The position numbers and the translations under genes are program-made. Shown one piece after another: positions 1-5,399 of a stretch of 34,366 bases of DNA. Origin of the DNA: a virus; the IMG/VR virus record IMGVR_UViG_3300022925_000084, positions 1 to 34,366 of that record. One strand, given 5' to 3'. Positions within the stretch are counted from its first letter, which is position 1. Every line of letters starts with the position of its first letter. The notes under the pieces were generated by a model. It did no database searches. It was not told the origin of the DNA and saw only the letters and a list, made by a program, of their open reading frames with translations.

Positions 1-155
1 CAAAGGCCAAAAAGCGTATCATCATCGATCCGCTCCGAGATCAGCCAAGTACACGCCCCGCCCCCAAATAATTTAACGACCGGTCGGCGCGTGGATTCGT
101 CCGCGCTCGCGTTAGCCGCGAGCGCCTTTTCGATTTCTTTTGTAAACAGTTTCAC
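1..155 (-). CDS. DUF2958 family protein, N-terminal part (runs off left edge)
   Basis: The first 51 codons of a gene that continues beyond the left edge. The protein starts with a GTG-initiated KLFTKEIEKALAANASA, followed by PVVKLFGGGACTWLISE and DDDTLFGL. The PVVKLF...TWLISE...FGL pattern is the hallmark of DUF2958, small proteins of unknown function common on phages and plasmids. The GTG overlaps the TGA of the upstream gene (GTGA), so the two are probably translationally coupled. The usual 'LLANG' segment is replaced here by ALAANASA, encoded by a palindromic hairpin that recurs in the neighbouring gene. Family assignment is from recalled motifs; the function is unknown. Confidence 0.75.
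   Translation of the reverse strand, partial: MKLFTKEIEKALAANASADESTRRPVVKLFGGGACTWLISERIDDDTLFGL
103..125. repeat. Palindromic hairpin, copy 1, inside a coding sequence
   Basis: A perfect 9-bp inverted repeat (GCGCTCGCG / CGCGAGCGC) with the 5-nt loop TTAGC. It lies in frame in the DUF2958 gene and encodes ALAANASA. A near-identical copy sits in the next gene about 200 bp away. Confidence 0.8.
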
Positions 156-355
156 GCTGTCACCCCCATGCCGCGCAGCCGCGCCGGCAATACTAGCTCA
201 TCATTGCACAGGTCGCAGGCGCGACCAGTGTCGCCAAATTCCCCGCCGCCCAAAGGCCACGGGTTATTGCCATCGAACCATTCAATGGCTCGGTTGCCCG
301 CGCTCGCGTTGGCCGCGAGCGATTGATCACAGATAATGCATTTTTTCTCAGTCAT
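152..355 (-). CDS. Small Cys-rich (zinc-binding-like) phage protein
   Basis: A 67-residue protein with two CxxC knuckles: KCIICDQ near the N-terminus and ACDLCNDELVLPARL near the C-terminus, separated by NNPWPLGG. This is the layout of a small phage zinc-ribbon family whose members end in CDDCN..VIPARL. It probably binds one zinc ion and could contact nucleic acid or protein; no specific role is known. I chose the ATG before TEKKC. Longer in-frame starts would run into the promoter. The CxxC knuckles are split by LAANASAGNRAIEW, encoded by the second copy of the palindromic hairpin. The stop overlaps the next gene's GTG. It is the first gene of its unit and is driven by the promoter just upstream. 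Confidence 0.7.
   Translation of the reverse strand: MTEKKCIICDQSLAANASAGNRAIEWFDGNNPWPLGGGEFGDTGRACDLCNDELVLPARLRGMGVTA
301..321. repeat. Palindromic hairpin, copy 2, inside a coding sequence
   Basis: An 8-bp perfect stem (CGCTCGCG / CGCGAGCG) with the loop TTGGC. It differs from copy 1 only in the loop and outer pair, is read in the same frame and gives LAANASA. Two copies in two adjacent unrelated genes indicate an element that has been copied rather than shared ancestry of the proteins. Confidence 0.8.
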
Positions 356-385
356 TGTTTCGACTCCCGTTTTGGTTGAGGGGCT

Positions 386-416
386 ATTGTACACATATCC
401 GTTGCATATGTGTCAA
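386..416 (-). promoter_or_regulatory. Sigma70-like promoter with a perfect inverted-repeat operator
   Basis: On the minus strand TTGACA is followed by TGTACA at 17 bp or TACAAT at 19 bp. The spacer holds a perfect 8-bp inverted repeat, ACACATAT-7 nt-ATATGTGT (391-413), overlapping both boxes, so a bound protein would occlude RNA polymerase. The half-site matches the TACACATA element at other promoters in the left arm. The leader then carries AAAACGGGA, also found at the next promoters. Confidence 0.7.
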
Positions 417-494
417 CCCCCGACCCCCACGGCCCACGGGTCAAAAAGTTTCGCTTGACAGGGGCGGGCCGAGGGGCGCTTGTTTCACTGTTAA

Positions 495-791
495 TTACCA
501 CAGCGACTCATCCGGCCCGAAATGATCGTTTAACTCCGCGATGATGTCGGGCGGTAGGTAGAATGCAGGGTTGGTATAACCGACTCTGACGCTTTCAGGA
601 TATATGCTCTCCCCGTCTTTAATGATATCCATGATCATATAATTGTGAATCCCCCAAGTGTCGCAGTTGGTTTCATATCCCAAAGCCTCAATAACGCCGG
701 CCACTTTATCGGTAAAATTAAGGCCGTCGCCGTCGTTAAATCCAAATTTAGAAAAGGCCTCGCCCCAAAACCATTCTATTGTTTCAATCAT
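495..791 (-). CDS. Hypothetical acidic phage protein
   Basis: A 98-residue protein beginning MIETIEWFWGEAFSKFGF and rich in Asp, Glu and aromatic residues. I recognise no catalytic motif, membrane segment or cysteine cluster. The segment IYPESVRVGYTNPAFYLP precedes an acidic tail (DHFGPDESLW). The start is the ATG preceded by AGGAA at suitable spacing. It overlaps the end of the upstream gene by 8 nt, the fourth cistron style of coupling used across this region. The pattern of small soluble proteins in an early operon suggests a host-takeover or accessory role, but nothing here shows a function. Confidence 0.7.
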   Translation of the reverse strand: MIETIEWFWGEAFSKFGFNDGDGLNFTDKVAGVIEALGYETNCDTWGIHNYMIMDIIKDGESIYPESVRVGYTNPAFYLPPDIIAELNDHFGPDESLW

Positions 792-957
792 GAATAATTC
801 CTGCCTCAAGTAATGCCGCGCAATTGCGACCGAAAAAGCCCTGCAATTGATAGGCAAGGCCGGTATCGTGCAGATACTGCCAAGCGTCAATTACATCATC
901 CGGTTGCGCCGTATCGTCTAAACCCTCTGCTATCTGTACCGCTTCGAAAGCTGTCAT
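784..957 (-). CDS. Small conserved phage protein (AWQYLxDTGLAxxLQGFFGR family)
   Basis: A 57-residue protein. Its core, AWQYLHDTGLAYQLQGFFGR followed by N-C-A-A-L-L-E-A-G, matches a very widespread family of tiny phage and plasmid proteins with the signature AWQxLIDTGLxWxLQGxFGR. Function is unknown. It starts immediately after the TAA of the upstream zinc-ribbon gene (TAA then ATG, no gap) and overlaps the following gene by 8 nt, so it is certainly part of the same transcript. The family usually sits in early regions beside zinc-ribbon proteins, as here. Confidence 0.85.
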   Translation of the reverse strand: MTAFEAVQIAEGLDDTAQPDDVIDAWQYLHDTGLAYQLQGFFGRNCAALLEAGIIHD

Positions 958-1221
958 TTAGAATTCCCCCGCCATCATTAAATAGTCTTCAGGCGACCAC
1001 TCATCCGGAAAGTCCGAAAAATCCTGTAACTGTCCGCTAATCGCCGCGCGTTTAGGGTCGACCACTGGCCGGTTACATGGGTCAGTCCGGTCGCCATCGT
1101 CATATAGTGCATTGCACCCTAGCCTTGCAAATAGTTTCGCCCGCTGCTGAAAGGTATCTTCGAAATCGTGCAAGGTCTCAATTTCCCATGGTTCCCCGCA
1201 GTGTCTGCAATATATATCCAT
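958..1221 (-). CDS. Small zinc-ribbon-like phage protein (YCRHCGEPWE..LHD)
   Basis: An 87-residue protein. It opens with MDIYCRHCGEPWEIETLHD, a CxxCGEPWE start seen in many phage accessory proteins, then has two more cysteines (C36 in RLGCNAL and C50 in TDPCNRP) that could complete a zinc site. The C-terminal half is acidic (DEWSPEDYLMMAGEF). Function is unknown; a structural zinc-binding role is an inference from the cysteines. It is the first gene behind a strong sigma70-like promoter and is followed without a gap by the 57-residue AWQYL family protein. Confidence 0.8.
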   Translation of the reverse strand: MDIYCRHCGEPWEIETLHDFEDTFQQRAKLFARLGCNALYDDGDRTDPCNRPVVDPKRAAISGQLQDFSDFPDEWSPEDYLMMAGEF

Positions 1222-1254
1222 CGTTTAATTCCCGTTTTGGTTAGTTGAGATTGG

Positions 1255-1283
1255 AATATATGTGTTTTTTATGTGTACGTCAA
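1255..1283 (-). promoter_or_regulatory. Sigma70-like promoter with TACACATA element
   Basis: Minus strand TTGACG, 17 bp, TATATT. The spacer begins TACACATAAA and repeats ACACATA. The -35 box contains the TGA stop of the gene upstream. The leader carries AAAACGGGA before the ATG at 1221. Confidence 0.75.
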
Positions 1284-1999
1284 CCCAAAGAAAAGGCCGG
1301 TATTCTGTTGGCGTCAATTACGAAACTTGAGTGCAATGGATCAATCTGCCTACCGCGCGGTGGCTTGTATTTCAGGCCGACTATTTTGCCGCGCTGCTGA
1401 AGGTTGATAATGTCGCTATTGTCACCATTGACCACTGGCCGACCTAAAAACGTTTTAGGCATACCGCCATGAAATACTGCTGAAATCGGTCGATCTGTAT
1501 TCAATGCTGTTTCGACCTGGGGTCGATATCGTTCCGCATTGGAATAGCTGAACATTAGCTGATAGTTATCAGGAACCCGATCAAGTCTTTTAGCTATTTT
1601 GGTGTAATCAAACAGATTCAATTTCGGGAAATTCTGAGGTATTGCGCCATTGGCTTCTAATTCGTATTGAATATCCGAAAGCACATTTAGCCGCACATAT
1701 GGCTCGACGTTATTACGCTCGCATAGCTTTTGAAAATTGTGCAATTCGTTATAGAGCAATTCCAGAAAGCCGGCGCGGTCTTGCATGTAGAAATCGGTTT
1801 TACGCTGTCGCCCCTCACTCACGTTAGACATACCGCCACGGCCCGCAGCCTCAAGGCAAGGCAATTCGCATTCCGCGGTTTTACGCATAGGACAAAGCGA
1901 ATCATTCGGTTTTAAGGATAAACCCGCGACCCGTATAGCTTTATCGCGGTTATTTTTGCGTAGCTTTGTGTTGCCGCCACTGGTGTCCAATAGTTTCAT
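1280..1999 (-). CDS. Gp88-like phage protein (DUF7227-type), function unknown
   Basis: A 239-residue protein starting KLLDTSGGNTKLRKN. Residues about 35-57 hold a cysteine cluster (SLCPMRKTAECELPCLEAAGRGG), followed by EGRQRKTDFY, RLNVLSDIQYE, NLFDYTKIAKR, ISAVFHGGMPKTFLGRPVVNGD and KIVGLKYKPPRG. The order Cys cluster, R-K-T, 'RLNV.SDI', 'FDYTK', 'P..F.G..V.NGD' fits my recollection of the 'gene product 88' phage family. No enzymatic activity is established for it that I know of. It is monocistronic: it has its own promoter, and its stop codon overlaps the -35 box of the next unit. Confidence 0.6.
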   Translation of the reverse strand: MKLLDTSGGNTKLRKNNRDKAIRVAGLSLKPNDSLCPMRKTAECELPCLEAAGRGGMSNVSEGRQRKTDFYMQDRAGFLELLYNELHNFQKLCERNNVEPYVRLNVLSDIQYELEANGAIPQNFPKLNLFDYTKIAKRLDRVPDNYQLMFSYSNAERYRPQVETALNTDRPISAVFHGGMPKTFLGRPVVNGDNSDIINLQQRGKIVGLKYKPPRGRQIDPLHSSFVIDANRIPAFSLG

Positions 2000-2032
2000 T
2001 TTTGATTCCCGTTTTATGGTGGATTTAAGGCA

Positions 2033-2061
2033 AATATATAGAATGTTTATGTGGGCGTCAA
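2033..2061 (-). promoter_or_regulatory. Sigma70-like promoter with operator-like spacer
   Basis: Minus strand TTGACG, 17 bp, TATATT. The spacer starts CCCACATAAACATTCTA, a one-to-two base variant of the TACACATAAACATTCTA spacer at 2638-2654. The leader holds AAAACGGGA before the ATG at 1999. Confidence 0.75.
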
Positions 2062-2258
2062 CTATCCTCAGGGAACAGTTGTTCCGCTGTCATTGTAATT
2101 ACATCCCAATCGACCCCAATATTTGCGTCGAAATTCTCGGCCAAAACATAAAGGACATCATTCGCTTGCTCATTATTCAGGTCAGGTCGGACGCTTTGAA
2201 CATCCTCGACATTCCATTTAATAACCAATGTTTCGGTTTTTTCGTCATAAAAAGCCAT
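2058..2258 (-). CDS. Small conserved phage protein (DVQxVRPDL...WDV...LFPE family)
   Basis: A 66-residue protein. The sequence NVEDVQSVRPDLNNEQANDVL, then NFDANIGVDWDVI and ending QLFPED, is the signature of a widespread family of tiny phage proteins with VRPDLsdeQA...INWDvi...LFPE. Its function is unknown. It is acidic and has no cysteine. An AGGGG precedes the ATG. It lies 9 nt downstream of the 110-residue gene and shares its promoter; its last codons overlap the next promoter's -35 box. Confidence 0.8.
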   Translation of the reverse strand: MAFYDEKTETLVIKWNVEDVQSVRPDLNNEQANDVLYVLAENFDANIGVDWDVITMTAEQLFPEDS

Positions 2259-2267
2259 CTCAAACCC

Positions 2268-2600
2268 CTATCCGAATTCAGAAATTTCAGCCTCGAGCCG
2301 TATACGCGCCTCACGCATTACAGAGGCTAAGTACACGCCATCCTCTGTATCCACTAGGCCGTCCCTGAAAACCTCTTCACCAAACTCTAAAGCCCCGACG
2401 CGATCCTTCATTACGTCTAGCCGGTTTTCGTCCAGTTGTTTTTTCAACGTTTTTATATAGCTGTCCAATTTTTCCTGAGTTTTAAAATCAGAACGAATGT
2501 CGAGAGTGCCACTTACCCCAACGTCCCAACTCCAGTACTCCAGAATTTTCAACAAATACTCTGCATACGGTCTTAATTCTTTTTCACTTCTTTCCATCAT
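2268..2600 (-). CDS. Hypothetical helical phage protein
   Basis: A 110-residue protein beginning MMERSEKELRPYAEYLLKILEYWSW. It is highly charged and looks largely helical (LDSYIKTLKKQLDENRLDVMKDRVGALEFGEEVF...ARIRLEAEISEF), with a likely coiled-coil C-terminus. No known family motif is visible. The double ATG start follows AACGGGGAAACG, so initiation may use either. It is the first gene behind a TACACATA promoter. Confidence 0.7.
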   Translation of the reverse strand: MMERSEKELRPYAEYLLKILEYWSWDVGVSGTLDIRSDFKTQEKLDSYIKTLKKQLDENRLDVMKDRVGALEFGEEVFRDGLVDTEDGVYLASVMREARIRLEAEISEFG

Positions 2601-2631
2601 CGTTTCCCCGTTATACGGTCAATTTGAGGCG

Positions 2632-2660
2632 AATGTATAGAATGTTTATGTGTACGTCAA
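2632..2660 (-). promoter_or_regulatory. Sigma70-like promoter with TACACATAAA element
   Basis: Minus strand TTGACG, 17 bp, TACATT, with spacer TACACATAAACATTCTA. It shares long identity with the promoter at 2033-2061, showing that the promoter module itself has been duplicated. Confidence 0.75.
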
Positions 2661-3274
2661 GCCTTAAAAATTTCCTGTAAAACCCGAGCATGGTATTCCC
2701 TGATCCGATAAATGTTTTGATTATTTTCTTTTTTCCACCGCTCCAGAACCCTTCCCACTATGGCGGGGCATAGAAACCAGTCCCATGTTTCAAAGGCCGA
2801 CATGATGGTTTTACCATCATTGAAATACCGCTTTGCACATTCAACAAAGTCGTGCCAATCGTCGAACTTTGCGTCAACCAATTCATGAAAGTCCATCGCC
2901 ATCATGGCGCACTGTTCTCTCCACTCATATTGGCCGCACCATTCGTCATGGTGAGGGAGCTTACTGCCAATCGGATCGGCATCTATTGCCTCAGAATAAA
3001 CAATAGCGTCTGAGCAGTAGTTCAAAATATTGTCATCATGTTCTGGAAGGGTGAATTCACTAACTTCAATCAATTGATCTGTGTCCTGATAGGCATTGAT
3101 AGCCATCTTCCAGTTTTTAGGGTCAGGGTCACTAGCACTGGGGTCGAGGTCAATATGAAAGGTTGACTTCTCTAGACCGTCATCGTTTACGTTATCTATC
3201 GACAAGACAGTGTCAGCGGGGAAGCCGTTTTCAATGGCTTCATGTAGTTGGTTAATCAATTCTTCTATTGTCAT
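2657..3274 (-). CDS. Hypothetical acidic phage protein
   Basis: A 205-residue protein beginning MTIEELINQLHEAIENGFPADTVLS, followed by an acidic, Asp-rich middle (IDLDPSASDPDPKNWKMAI). The second half is rich in Trp, His and Cys (HHDEWCGQYEWREQCAMMAMDFHELVDAKFDDWHDFVECAKRYF) and ends in a basic helix. I do not recognise the family. The ATG is preceded by GGAG within GAGGAGACGC. Its first 23 nt overlap an upstream 40-codon ORF in another frame, which may couple its translation. The -35 box of the next downstream promoter begins right at its stop codon. Confidence 0.7.
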   Translation of the reverse strand: MTIEELINQLHEAIENGFPADTVLSIDNVNDDGLEKSTFHIDLDPSASDPDPKNWKMAINAYQDTDQLIEVSEFTLPEHDDNILNYCSDAIVYSEAIDADPIGSKLPHHDEWCGQYEWREQCAMMAMDFHELVDAKFDDWHDFVECAKRYFNDGKTIMSAFETWDWFLCPAIVGRVLERWKKENNQNIYRIREYHARVLQEIFKA

Positions 3275-3374
3275 TTCTGCGTCTCCTCTCTTCCTTTTCC
3301 TTTAATCGGCGAATAGTTTCTTTCGTTCCTGGACCCCTGATCCATTTCTCAAGTAAATAAAATATGAACATCAT
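3252..3374 (-). CDS. Small basic ORF (leader-peptide candidate)
   Basis: A 40-codon ORF with AGGAGG just upstream of a double ATG. The peptide has a short hydrophobic start (MMFIFYLLEKW) and then a very basic, charged helix (RRLKEKEERRRRNDNRR). It is too short for usual gene calling. It is the first ORF behind a near-consensus promoter, fills the otherwise 136-nt leader of the 205-residue gene and overlaps that gene by 23 nt. It could be a membrane-anchored micropeptide or a leader that couples translation of the next gene. The AGGAGG is only 1 nt from the first ATG and 4 nt from the second, which is tight, so I keep confidence moderate. Confidence 0.5.
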   Translation of the reverse strand: MMFIFYLLEKWIRGPGTKETIRRLKEKEERRRRNDNRRID

Positions 3375-3395
3375 GCCTCCTAGATATGAGACATT

Positions 3396-3424
3396 ATTAT
3401 ATGGGGCTATCTAGTAGGAGTCAA
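3396..3424 (-). promoter_or_regulatory. Near-consensus sigma70 promoter
   Basis: Minus strand TTGACT, 17 bp, TATAAT. It lacks the TACACATA element present at the other left-arm promoters, so it may be controlled differently. The stop codon of the upstream nuclease gene lies inside the spacer. Confidence 0.75.
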
Positions 3425-3869
3425 TATGCTCTATGAGAGCATTGATCGTGCCGGATTGGACTACAGGCTCAACCGCTTCGAGCCCGTGTTTCTTGACGTC
3501 CTCGGCCTGATCGCCAGAGAACAGGAAATAGTCTGTGCCTTCCGCCCGCATCCGACGGACGACCAACCAGACAGGAGCATCCGCATGTGTGGTAAGAAAA
3601 CTTACCTGATGGGGACTAATTGTTACTTTGTTGGAGGTGGTGTTCTTCAGTTCGATTAGTTGAAATCGAGCTTTGGAGTCCAAGACCATGACGTCTGGAA
3701 CCCCTTGCGACGCCCAACTCTCAAGCCGTGTTACTTTCCATCTTGGCATCTGCTTCGCTATTTGACGTTTCATGCTCGACCAGAACTGGCTCTCTGTCGA
3801 TCTCCTCGTAATCGGCGTCTTCCGCTTCTGCTTCGATGGTTCTTCCCACGGTACCTCTAAGTTCTGCAA
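3411..3869 (-). CDS. VRR-NUC / PD-(D/E)XK-type nuclease
   Basis: A 152-residue protein with the pattern of small phage nucleases of the PD-(D/E)XK superfamily: ESQFW (E26), RLESWASQGVPDVMVL (D59), FQLIELKN (E73, K75), SPHQVSFL (Q88) and APVWLVVRR. These supply the metal-binding and catalytic residues E-x(n)-D-x(n)-ExK. It probably cuts branched or damaged DNA during replication or packaging. The ESQFW motif lies upstream of the only internal ATG (M33), so the true start must be earlier. The best candidate is TTG, with no convincing ribosome-binding site. This makes the gene overlap the end of the terminase small subunit gene by about 149 nt in another frame. Confidence 0.7.
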   Translation of the reverse strand: MQNLEVPWEEPSKQKRKTPITRRSTESQFWSSMKRQIAKQMPRWKVTRLESWASQGVPDVMVLDSKARFQLIELKNTTSNKVTISPHQVSFLTTHADAPVWLVVRRMRAEGTDYFLFSGDQAEDVKKHGLEAVEPVVQSGTINALIEHIDSY

Positions 3870-4353
3870 TTGCTTTCAAAACCTCTTCTTTTGACATGCT
3901 GTCTATCGTTCCATGCCTGATTTCAGACTTATTGATGTAGATATTGCCATGAGCCTGACCTCGACGATACTCAGCCATGACGGCTGCGGAGTAGTTTTTG
4001 TCAGCAAAAGCAGCATCTCGAATCTTCTGTAGGTCACGCAGGTGCCGGCTAAAGTCTATGCCGTACTTGCGGTCTAATTCAGCACGGTATTGATTTATTG
4101 CTTTGACCACATGCGGACAAATAGCCGGGTTGGTCATCTCGTAGGCTCTGGTGTGAGCAGAGGATTCAGGATAGCCCGCGTTCACGGCGGCTTCTCTCAA
4201 AGTTATCTGGCCATCTTTCGACACCAGTTCTTTGACAAAAAGCTCTTGCTTGCGAGTAAGTGGGGAATCGGGAGTGACCTTGGGGCGTCCTGGCTTGGCA
4301 GGCTTCTTGTCAAGATCACGGTATTTTGGTTTAGCTAAGGCTGCGCTCTTCAT
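3721..4353 (-). CDS. terS: Terminase small subunit
   Basis: A 210-residue protein. After a basic, Pro-rich start (KPAKPGRPKVTPDSP) it reads LTRKQELFVKELVSKDG...LREAAVNAGYPESSAHTRAYEMTNPAICPHVVKAI. That is the DNA-binding helix-turn-helix region of phage terminase small subunits (LT.kQ..Fv.e......n...AA..AGYs..sa...a..ll.np.v...i). It is followed by long helices for oligomerisation and an acidic C-terminus. The protein selects viral DNA for packaging and loads the large subunit, which is not in the window. The 244-nt repeat-rich gap directly upstream is the natural place for its recognition site. No Shine-Dalgarno is obvious. Its last 149 nt also encode the nuclease N-terminus. Confidence 0.85.
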   Translation of the reverse strand: MKSAALAKPKYRDLDKKPAKPGRPKVTPDSPLTRKQELFVKELVSKDGQITLREAAVNAGYPESSAHTRAYEMTNPAICPHVVKAINQYRAELDRKYGIDFSRHLRDLQKIRDAAFADKNYSAAVMAEYRRGQAHGNIYINKSEIRHGTIDSMSKEEVLKAIAELRGTVGRTIEAEAEDADYEEIDREPVLVEHETSNSEADAKMESNTA

Positions 4354-4363
4354 GCCGCAGTAG

Positions 4364-4574
4364 TATATATAGCCAGAAAAATAAAAAAAATAAAAAAAAA
4401 CTTAGACCCCCCTTAACGAGTTTTTGACCTAAGTTCTGTCTCTGTAACCTTTGTAACCGCAGTGTAACCACTCAACTCAGTAAATACGGGCCCTCCAGAG
4501 CCGAGTTACACGGTTACGCCGGTTACGGCATTTTAAATAAAAAATTATTTTTTTTATTTCTGGCTCTATATATA
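4364..4574. other. Non-coding repeat block: candidate pac/cos site or replication origin
   Basis: Two arms form a near-perfect inverted repeat: TATATATAG, CCAG and an A-tract broken by single T's on the left (4364-4400), and its complement on the right (4545-4574), differing only by 2-nt indels. Between them are three GTAACC direct repeats (4444, 4453, 4464) and three oppositely oriented (G)GTTAC repeats (4504, 4512, 4521), giving dyad symmetry around about 4485. No ORF fits. A dense A/T-tract block next to iterons and beside the terminase small subunit gene suggests a protein-binding start site for packaging or replication. Confidence 0.6.
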
Positions 4575-4597
4575 AAGGGAAAGTGTTTTTTGTAACG

Positions 4598-4771
4598 TTA
4601 CCATGTGTCCTCGATCCATGTGAGGATCACAATCTCCTTTTCTTTGGCGCTGCACTGTTTGCATATCCTGGCCCGTGAGCCGTGGTTCACGAACACCAAC
4701 CAGTCGTGCATTCCGATAGAGCATTTGACCTTGGCCCAGTGTTCGTCGCACCAGTCTAGTATTTCATTCAT
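4598..4771 (-). CDS. Small zinc-finger-like phage protein
   Basis: A 57-residue protein, MNEILDWCDEHWAKVKCSIGMHDWLVF followed by RARICKQCSAKEK. The C-x3-H ... C-x2-C arrangement (KCSIGMHDW...RICKQC) is typical of small phage zinc ribbons with C.iG.H.w......R.C..C. I chose the ATG that has GGAG 7 nt upstream. The frame stays open further upstream, and an earlier ATG at 4837 (MAIPAVIKPADPRYG) could add 22 residues. Function is unknown; a nucleic-acid-binding role is inference. It ends at a GTAACGTTAC palindrome next to the repeat block. Confidence 0.65.
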   Translation of the reverse strand: MNEILDWCDEHWAKVKCSIGMHDWLVFVNHGSRARICKQCSAKEKEIVILTWIEDTW

Positions 4772-4907
4772 TGAGTTCTCCAAAAGAAAAGACCCGTATC
4801 GTGGGTCAGCCGGCTTGATCACCGCGGGAATCGCCATTCGGCTCAAGCTGCGGGTGTTGTTGGGGAAAATCAAACCGTAGAAAACCCCTACGCACCGCCC
4901 GCTGGCG

Positions 4908-5276
4908 TTAGAAATCGTTAGATTTTTGTTCCGCCCGTGGATTTTCCATCTTGGTATACGCCTCGAAGTCGAACTTGATGAACTCCTCGTCTGTGTCGGG
5001 AACATCGAACCATTCCTTGATCAGATCGTTGTCCTCACTGATCCGCTTGAAGTACTTCCAGAAGTTCGGGTCATGGATATGGTACTCGTGGATGTTGTGG
5101 TCGTGGTTCGTGATGTGTATGCAGTTGACCCCGATCCCGTTGCTCTGCCAAGTGTACTTGGTTGAGCCGAAGTGCCCGTAGTCCACTGTTTGCTTTTCGG
5201 ACGTCTGGATGACGATGGCCGTGAAGAAGTCTGGGTTGCCCTCGTGTTCGACGGCAGTAATTTTGATTACTTGCAT
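4908..5276 (-). CDS. Hypothetical His-rich phage protein
   Basis: A 122-residue protein, MQVIKITAVEHEGNPDFFTAIVIQTSEKQ at the start (a beta-rich look). A histidine-rich centre (CIHITNHDHNIHEYHIHDPNFWKYF) could bind metal. The tail is acidic then charged (ENPRAEQKSNDF). I recognise no family. The ATG follows AGGAA. It is the first gene behind its own TACACATA-type promoter, with a 63-nt leader. The following 136 nt before the zinc-finger gene hold no independent gene that I can support. Confidence 0.65.
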   Translation of the reverse strand: MQVIKITAVEHEGNPDFFTAIVIQTSEKQTVDYGHFGSTKYTWQSNGIGVNCIHITNHDHNIHEYHIHDPNFWKYFKRISEDNDLIKEWFDVPDTDEEFIKFDFEAYTKMENPRAEQKSNDF

Positions 5277-5338
5277 GTAAGTATTCCTATTTAAATGTTA
5301 AAGAACTGGAGCCGATCTTTTTGTCAGCTTCCAAATGC

Positions 5339-5367
5339 ATAGTATCATAGTTTATGTGTACTGTCAA
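5339..5367 (-). promoter_or_regulatory. Sigma70-like promoter with TACACATAAA element
   Basis: Minus strand TTGACA, 17 bp, TACTAT. The spacer starts GTACACATAAAC, so the operator-like element is displaced by one base relative to the promoters at 1255 and 2632. Confidence 0.75.
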
Positions 5368-5399
5368 GCCCTTTATTTTCGGGGCTTTCAGGGTTTGGG

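Noticed and set aside
360-376. T-arm-like GTTTCGACTCCCG resembling part of a tRNA
   Set aside because: No acceptor, D or anticodon stems can be formed around it; it is the AAAACGGGA leader read on the other strand.
1956-2330. Plus-strand 124-codon frame crossing a promoter and two minus-strand genes
   Set aside because: It covers the promoter at 2033-2061 and a well-recognised small phage gene on the other strand; no start signal.
4772-4907. Upstream extension of the small zinc-finger gene or a separate gene
   Set aside because: The frame is open and an ATG exists at 4837, but the ribosome-binding site favours 4771 and the extra residues match nothing I recognise; kept only as an alternative start.
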